Source of the DNA: Dreissena polymorpha
Taxonomy: Eukaryota; Mollusca; Bivalvia; Myida; Dreissenidae
Length of the DNA stretch: 64,000 nt
Assembly: GCF_020536995.1 (NCBI RefSeq)
Contig: NC_068358.1
Span: 82,341,749-82,405,748 of the forward strand
Direction: 5' to 3'
The stretch's first letter is position 1. Every line of letters starts with the position of its first letter. Positions 57,006 to 64,000 of this stretch are shown piece after piece. The translations under genes were made by a program, and so were the position numbers. Below the pieces are notes generated by a model. It was given only the letters and a program-made list of their open reading frames with translations. It did no database searches and had not been told where the DNA came from.

Positions 57006-58675
57006 GCTCGACTATTATATATGAAATATATATAGTGGAGCTATCTTCTCATCCCGGCGTAGGCGTTAGCGTTTGCAGTGGCGTTAGCGTGCAAATGTTA
57101 AAGTTTGCGTACTACCCCAAATATTTTCAATGTCCCTTGACATATTGCTTTCATATTTTGCATATTTCTTTACCAACATGACACCAACCTATAAACAAGA
57201 GCACACAACTCTTTCAAGCATTTTGTAATCATTATAGCTCCTTTTCCACTTAGAATATGCAGCAAATGTTAAAGTTTGCGTACTACCCCAATTATTTTCA
57301 ATGTCCCTTGACATATTGCTTTCATATTTTGCATACTTCTTTACCAACATGACCCCAACCTATACACAAGAGCAGACAACTCTATCAAGCATTTTGTAAT
57401 AATTATGGCCCCTTTTCCACTTAGAATATACTTATTATTGATAAATCTATGTTAAAGTTTGGGTACCACCTCAAATATTTTCAATGTCCCTTGACCTGTT
57501 GCTTTCATATTTTGCAAACTTCTTTACCAACATGACCCCAATCTAGAAACAAGAGCAGACAACTGTATCAAGCATTTTGTAAGAATAATGGCCCTTTTTC
57601 CATTATAATATGCATATTACTTTAGTTACATTGCCTTAACTTCTTTATTTATGATCAGATTTTATTAATACTTTGACAAAACAACACTTACCTGAATACC
57701 ACAATGGATTCAACCAAAACAATACCCCACGCCCTTTTTTTCCTTTTTTTTTTTTTTTGAAAGATTAACTTATAAATGACCACACCCCACATTATACCCC
57801 CCTCTCACCCCCCAACCCCCCTCTCCAAAAAGAATCCCTTTTTTATGTCCCCCACTATAGTAGTGGGGGACATATTGTTTTTGCCCTGTCTGTTGGTCTT
57901 TTTGCGCCAACTTTAACATTTTGCAATAACTTTTGCTATATTGAAGATAGCAACTTCATATTTGGCATGCATGTGTATCTCATGAAGCTGCACATTTTGA
58001 GTGGTGAAAGGTCAAGGTCATCCTTCAAGGTCAGAGGTCAAAAATATGTGGCCAAAATCGCTCATTTTATGAATACTTTTGCAATATTGAAGATAGCAAC
58101 TTGATATTTGGCATGCATGTGTATCTCATGGAGCTGCACATTTTGAGTGGTGAATTGTCAAGGTCAAGGTCATCCTTCAAGGTCAGAGGTCAAATATATG
58201 TGTCCCAAATCGCTTATTTTATAAATACTTTTGCAATATTGAAGATAGCAACTTGATATTTGGCATGCATGTGCATCTCATGGAGCTGCACATTTTGAGT
58301 GGTGAAAGGTCAAGGTCAAGGGCATCCTTCAAGGTCAGAGGTCAAATATATGTGGCCCAAATAGCTTATTTTATGAATGCTTTTGCAATATTGAAGATAG
58401 CAACTTGATATTTGGCATGCATGTGTATCTCATGGAGCTGCACATTTTGAGTGGTGAAAGGTCAAGGTCATCCTTCACAAGGTCAAGGTCATCCTTCAAG
58501 GTCAAACGTCATATAGGGGGACATTGTGTTTCACAAACACATCTTGTTTAATTTTGAAAGATCGTCTATTAAATTATTGAATATGAACAATTTCCCCATG
58601 ATGGCTTACGTTATACTGTCAAGCACTCTAATAGTCAAGCGCACTGTCCTCTGACAGCTCTTGTTTTACAACAAA
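57006..58675 (+). repeat. Second family Z array, interrupted by a family X repeat
   Basis: Starts CTCGACTATTATATATGAAA with TATATATAGTGGAGC, continues with three to four Z monomers to about 57,838, is interrupted by family X (57,840-58,552) and resumes with GATCGTCTATTAAATT to GCGCACTGTCCTCTGACAGC TCTTGTT. So X inserted into an existing Z copy. Confidence 0.75.
57840..58552 (+). repeat. Family X repeat, about four to five monomers
   Basis: Begins with a hairpin, TGTCCCCCACTATAGTAGTG then GGGGACATA, and ends ATAGGGGGACATTGTGTTTC ACAAACACATCTTGTTT. Monomers of about 120 bp: GCAATATTGAAGATAGCAAC, TTGATATTTGGCATGCATGT, GCTGCACATTTTGAGTGGTG, AAGGTCAAGGTCATCCTTCA AGGTCA. Confidence 0.85.
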
Positions 58676-59231
58676 GTAAATGTAAATATTATAAGGTGAC
58701 ATGTCATCAGTTCTAAACAGTGTGTCGCCTGTAACAATAGACTCCTTACCTCAAAGGTCAAGGACACATGTAGAGGTCAAAAGTCTAATTTGGCCATAAA
58801 ATAGATTGAATAATTTCTTTCAAGCCCGGGTCACCCATAACTTTGCCATATGTTTATGGATTTTTAAATATTGTGCATAATTTTTTATAATCACAACACA
58901 ATGTGTTGCAGGTGACAGCTGTCTCCCATCTTAATGTTCATGTACATGTAACACATATAGGCCAAAGGTCAAATTGGACCATAAAACAATTCAGCTTGTT
59001 TCTGGAGTCAGAGGAGTTTTAGTGCCTTATGTACACATTTCTTGTTTAACTAGGTATTTGTTACATTTCTCATATTGCCTAACTATGAAATTGAGCTAAA
59101 TAAAAAAGCAGCTATCATGTTGTTCATTGAAACTTTACCATGACAAAAGTAATAACATTATCATATGTCATTGTTACATGTGTATTTACTCTAAAAAAAT
59201 TATGATTAAAGATTCTACTGGTATATTTCAG
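58676..59231. other. Upstream region of the rolling-stone gene
   Basis: Contains old repeat sequence (58,680-58,990, with GACTCCTTACCTCAAAGGTC) related to 56,840-56,960. 59,040-59,231 is AT-rich and ends with an acceptor (TATATTTCAG). An upstream non-coding first exon is likely but not identified. Confidence 0.4.
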
Positions 59232-59257
59232 GTCAGAGACAAATTAATTTTTTGAAC

Positions 59258-62200
59258 ATGATGATCAAAATCTCATTGCGCCTGGTGAGGGCCACACAGG
59301 AAGGCATGGCTCTGCTACATCAGTTTCTGCGTACATACACACGCTACGCCTTCTACTCTTTCCGGGACCGCAAAGGCCGCCAGAGTGAGAACAGCAAGCC
59401 AGTTCACCTAGACGGGCCCAAACACAGCCTTATGTACAGCAACGTGGAGGACTTTGTGCTGAGCCAGGTACACTCATTTTGAGCGTGAATTATCCAGTTT
59501 TATACAGAGTTATATATTGTGTTTTTGTTAAGTAATATTCATCTTTATTATTGGCTATTATAATTGTTTCAAAATTGGTTGTTATTTAAAACGAAAGCAA
59601 TTTGGATTTTTGAAATTTGGGGTCAGAATTCCGCCACATTCCCATATTTGAACAAACCCCAATCCACAGTTTATTGACTTAATCACAAATTGTCGCACAG
59701 TTTTAAAAAATTATGTCCAAAACCTTTGATGACCGAAATCAAGTCATTGTAAAAGTATCCTAGATGTAGTTTTTGAAAGCAGCAGACTCTTCAATAACTG
59801 TCAATGATTCACCAACAGAGTTTGGTTCTTTTGTTGCAGCCTACTTTCAGTTACACTGTAATATGTAGTTTTATGATTGTTTTCAGTGGAGTGACAATCC
59901 CTTGCCTTACGCCATCTACCGCACATGTGCTGCTGCCTTTTTCTTTCTGATGACATTCTATGCAGCCCTGTTTGGGCCTGTTGGAGGGAAGTTCATGATC
60001 ATGCTCACATATTGGTCTTTCAATATCCTAGTTGTCAGCCAGATTGTACGAGCTGTTAATTGTTGGCATTACATCGATCTCAAGAAAAGAGGAGAAGGTA
60101 AGAGTGTGAATATATACATGTATATAAAGACAATGTATTTGAAATTGGGAAAATTATAAGTATCTTGATTGGTGGAAAACATTTGTAAGTTATAGATGGT
60201 TAGACATATGGATGTGAGCTGTAACAGTTAATGCATCTTTTTGTTCTGTAATGTTAATTATTATAATTTTAATATTATAAGCAAACAAAAATTGCATTAG
60301 AAAGGTTGAAAACAAAACTGATGTGTTATCATGTATTCATTGCTCTTACTCCTACAAGAGAAAGCGTAAAAACTTTATTCTACATATCATTAAATGATAG
60401 CTCCAATGTTCTTGATGCTCTGTTAAAAGCTGATTTTAGTAAGAGATATTTGATATGGTTTTGGGTGAGGTCTTCAAAATTGCTATTTAGCCAACATTTT
60501 TAAATGTCACTCAAATACATCTTAAGTTTATACCATGTTATATATATCACTAAAAAATCAAAATCTTTTGTAAATTCAATAAATGCCATGTACTATTTCT
60601 TTTAATCTCATTCAGAAAATATATAAATATTATGTAAAAAAAATATCTATGTCTATGTCTAATTTCTTAAGTTTTGAATTTGCCATATGATTTCCGTTCA
60701 GTCCTTGAATATTCAATACACCTATCACATGTTATATCATATAATATAACTACTGGTATGTTGAGAGTGAGAATTGCATGGATCAGTGATTTTTTTTGCT
60801 TTAATTTGGTTGGTTTTTAAGTTGGGTTTTTTTGGGAAATTTTGGTCAGATTTTTGGGGAAAAAAACGTGTATTTTTGCCATTGGGAAGCAGCCGAAAAT
60901 CGGCTGTAAATTTGAGCAAAAAAAATCACTGTGGATGATGGTATTATTTGGTTTAAATAAAATTAAATCTAATACCCGGTATGTTGAATATAAATAATTG
61001 TCTCTAGGTTGTCAAATAGATAGGATAATCTCCAGATATAATTGTTTATTGACCAATATGCATAAACAGCTTTATTTTACTGTTATAACGTTTTTCATTT
61101 TATCTTCATCATTCTATTGTAGATGTACATGAACGACTACGAAACAAGAGACGGATAAAGGTTCAATGGCTGCTGCACAACCTGGCCAGTGACTCTGCTC
61201 CACTTGTGTCTGTTCTCTTCTGGACTATAGCTTATGATGGTAATTACAACAGTGTTGATAACAATTTGTTTGCAACCACCAGTAGGAAGAGGGATTATGA
61301 AGAAATCACTTGGTCCTGTAAAATGTCCGTCTATCTGTCTTAAACAAAACTTGTCACGATTTATGTTCTCCATGCATGAAATTATTGCGAAATTCTTAGC
61401 GTAATTATTGATTGTCATGAGACAGCGTTTTTTTGGCGAGAACCATAAGGCCAATATATTACTCAGAGGTCTAAGATCAAAATGCAGAACTTTTTTTACT
61501 GTGGAAAAAAGGCTTTTCATGCCCCCGGTAGAGTGGCATATAGCAGTTGAACTGTCCGTCAGTCAGTATGTCAGTATGTGTTTATGTCAGTCTGTCCGTC
61601 CGTCCGGGAAAAAAAATTAACATTGGCCATAACTTTTTCACTATTGAAGATAGCAACTTGATATTTGGCATGCATGTGTATCTCATGGATCTGAACATTT
61701 TGAGTGGTGAAAGGTGAAGGTCATCCTTCAAGGTCAAATGTCAAATATATGGCGTCTGTCCGTCCGAAAACTTTAACATTGGCCATAACTTTTTTAATAT
61801 TGAAGATAGCAACTTGATATTGGCATGCATGTGTATCTCATAAAGCTGCACATTTTGAGTGGTGGAAGTTCAAGGTCAAGGTCATCCTTCAAGGTCAAAG
61901 GTCAACAAAAAAATCAAAGCGGCATTCTCATAAAGCTGCACATTTTGAGTGGTGGAAGTTCAAGGTCAAGGTCATCCTTCAAGGTCAAAGGGAAAAAAAA
62001 TCAAACCGGCGTTCTCATGAAGCTGCACATTTTGAGTGGTGGAAGTTCAAGGTCAAGGTCATCCTTCAAGGTCAAGGTCATCCTTCAAGGTCAAAGGTAA
62101 AAACAATAATTCAAAGCGGCGTTCTCATGAAGCTGCACATTTTGAGTGTTGGAAGTTCAAGGTCAAGGTCATCCTTCTAGGTCAAAGGTCAAAAAAAAAT

Positions 62201-63440
62201 AATTCATAGCAGCGTTCTTATGAAGCTGCACATTTTGAGTGGTGGAAGTTCAAAGTCAAGGTCATCCTTCAAGGTCAGGGTCATCCTAAAACAGTTATTT
62301 GACCTTCAAGGTCAAAGGTCAACAAAAAAATCAAAGCGGCGTTCTCATGAAGCTGCACATTTTGAGTGGTGGAAGTTCAAGGTCAAGGTCCTCCTTCAAG
62401 GTCCTCCTTCAAGGTCAAGGTCCTCCTTCAAGGTCAAAGGTCAAAAAAAATTATTCAAAGCAGCGTTCTTATGAATTGCATTGCACATTTTGAGTGGTGG
62501 AAGGTCAAGGTCATCCTTCAAGGTCTAAGGTCAAAAAAATAAATAAAGTTCAAAGCGGCGCAATAGGGGGCATTGTGTTTCTGACGAACACATCTCTTGT
62601 TGCTCTTTAACTTCCCCCTAGCATTTAAAAATAACCTTGGCAAGTGTTTTGTTATTACATTTCATGATTGGAGTATGAGATATAGTTATTTAATGATCCT
62701 TCTTGGGTTAACATTTTGGTTGGGTGGCGTAAAGATCAAGGTCAACTATTTAAAATTAAAGGTTTCTGCTCAGTAACTTGTGTTCATATATTCAATTGAA
62801 CATTTAAATATAAATGTATATGTACTGATAAGTGGAAGAGGTGCTCAAAATATACAAGTGATTTCCACCCAAGAAATTAAGAATGTATAGATATCAAAAT
62901 CTAACAATAAATTACACTATTTTGCAAAATGTCAATACATTACTCACATTTAATACTGTATCTTTTCTCAGCTACTTGCATTTATCAAGAATAGCTAAGC
63001 TTTGCCAAGTTTCAGAATATTATGCTACTGGTATGTTTGCTATGTGTATTCCAGGCAGTGGATTGACAGTAATTAACTGCACAGTTCATGGTCTGAACGC
63101 CATGTTTGTCCTGCTGGACATCTTGATATCGCGTACGCCAGTTCGCATGCTGCACCTGTACCAGTGCTCCTGCCTGGGTATCCTCTACACCCTCTTCAGT
63201 TACGTGTACCACCTGTGCGGGGGGACCAACCACAAGGATGAGCCATACATCTACAAGCCACTAGACTACGCCAACAACTTCCGAATGGCCATTTCCACTG
63301 CCCTGATGTCCATCTTCCTAGTAGCACCTCTGATACACTGCTGGATATTTTTCCTGTACAGATTTAGGCTTTTTATACACCGGTACCTGAGAGCTGTGGA
63401 GAAGAGATCGGACCACCCGGCCAAGGAAAAAGCTATGTAA
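59258..63440 (+). CDS. Rolling-stone-like multipass membrane protein, four coding exons
   Basis: Coding exons 59258-59467, 59887-60097, 61123-61239 and 63055-63440. Phases match and the total is 924 nt (307 residues), usual for the family. The exon holding the ATG begins at acceptor 59,231, so the start follows a 5' UTR intron; the frame is open upstream within that exon. Family features: WSDNPLPYAIYR; membrane segments near CAAAFFFLMTFYAALFG, MIMLTYWSFNILVVSQIV, PLVSVLFWTIAY, NCTVHGLNAMFVLLDILI, LGILYTLFSYVYHLCGG and ALMSIFLVAPLIHCWIFFLY; and YIYKPLDYANN. The C-terminus is basic and cytosolic. Drosophila rolling stone acts in myoblast fusion; the mollusc role is unknown. The third intron is enlarged by a family X repeat. 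Confidence 0.9.
61515..62602 (+). repeat. Family X repeat, about seven monomers, in a rolling-stone intron
   Basis: Starts CATGCCCCCGGTAGAGTGGC, has CCGTCCGTCCGGG, then monomers of about 110-120 bp (GAAGCTGCACATTTTGAGTG, GTGGAAGTTCAAGGTCAAGG TCATCCTTCAAGGTCAAAGG), and ends CAATAGGGGGCATTGTGTTT CTGACGAACACATCTC. Long plus-strand open frames here come from the repeat. Confidence 0.85.
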
Positions 63441-64000
63441 CTGCTGGGATATTAACTATGAGTGATTTATATTTACAGCCTTCCATGTGCCTCTTAAAAT
63501 TAGATTGTTGAAGGTATTATCATTTACACCCTCATCAATTAAAATGTGAATGAGTGTCTATATTCTAATTTGCCAGTACAGGTTCTTCAGTTGGCAATTT
63601 AAGTTTTAGGAAACTGTTTATAGTCACTACAAAAGTAATTTTACTTTAACATCACATTAAAATGCCCACAATTAGCCTAATTAATGCAAAGCACACTTTA
63701 ATCAGAAATCAATATTGTTTTGTGTGTGTTTTAAGAGCCAATAAGTTATTGTATTGGAAAAAAAAGCATTATGTAATGTATGATAAAAGTATGATGTTAT
63801 ATATCTTGCCACGCATGTTGTCTTACAATCAGATGTTGTTAGTGCCCCATGTTTTTTCACTTGTGAGGATTGAGGTTTCCCCTCATTCCATCCACAGGTG
63901 GTTAGCGTGTGGCTATGATATTAATTAGTGAAAACATCATTTTGAATGATAAATAATCATATTATAACGAAAAATTAACTTTTCTGAAAAAAAAAATATT
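63441..64000 (+). other. 3' UTR and downstream flank of the rolling-stone gene
   Basis: No canonical AATAAA was found. ATTAAA variants occur near 63,536 and 63,655 and could serve as poly(A) signals. The rest is AT-rich without features. Confidence 0.5.

Noticed and set aside
61825-62493. Open frames with repeated [12 protein letters not shown]
   Set aside because: They are translations of family X monomers, not a repeat protein.
1-64000. Search for LTR retroelements, Polintons or viral genes
   Set aside because: No paired LTRs, gag/pol-type protease or integrase motifs, capsid or envelope genes were recognised. All RT sequences seen belong to LINEs.

Overview
The window looks like nuclear DNA of a bivalve mollusc. 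The evidence is an AT-rich, intron-rich, repeat-laden sequence with several interspersed families I associate with bivalve genomes: the GTGTCGTCCC hairpin MITE, GACCTTGACCTTTGACC arrays and (TTGAGT)n-tailed LINEs. A dreissenid is my best guess, from memory of these repeats only. I recognise no LTR, retroviral or Polinton-type element.

Three spliced genes can be built from splice sites and phase. (1) A minus-strand host gene covers about 4.8-44.6 kb. I could chain 23 exons with matching phases; they sum to 3,216 nt, that is 1,071 codons plus a stop. They encode a coiled coil, an acidic repetitive region, a twice-repeated 48-residue unit, a von Willebrand factor A (VWA) domain, an SH3-like segment, a MIB/HERC2 domain and a WWE domain. 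The initiator exon was not found. (2) A plus-strand gene at 59.26-63.44 kb encodes a complete 307-residue rolling-stone-like membrane protein in four coding exons. (3) A minus-strand FLYWCH/MULE-type transposase remnant at 48.7-51.0 kb lies inside a 5,565-bp DNA transposon (46,004-51,568) that has 8-bp target duplications and unusual five-unit terminal inverted repeats.

Layout: 0-4.7 kb, downstream flank of gene 1 with a MITE and a tandem array; 4.8-4.9 kb, last exon and poly(A) signals; 6.3-10.2 kb, a nearly full-length jockey-superfamily LINE (minus) with a 2A-like motif, in the last intron; 12.0-12.9 kb, WWE and linker exons; 13-15.2 kb, repeat arrays; 15.4-21.1 kb, an L1/Tx1-like LINE (minus) split by a 3.4-kb insertion (16,389-19,817) that carries rearranged ribosomal DNA; 21.2-25.3 kb, MIB/HERC2 and linker exons among 147-bp arrays; 25.4-29.1 kb, two 5'-truncated LINEs (plus); 30-36 kb, VWA exons, with a fold-back telomeric repeat beside one splice donor; 37-44.6 kb, the 5'-most exons found; 46-51.6 kb, the MULE-like transposon; 52-58.7 kb, hairpins, a hAT-like non-autonomous element and large tandem arrays; 59-63.5 kb, the rolling-stone gene, with a large repeat in its last intron.

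In gene 1, the VWA metal-site fold (DxSxS, TDG) suggests protein binding, WWE domains bind ADP-ribose chains in other proteins, and MIB/HERC2 domains occur in ubiquitin ligases. This points to an adaptor linking ADP-ribosylation and ubiquitin signalling, but no catalytic domain is visible and the role is inference.
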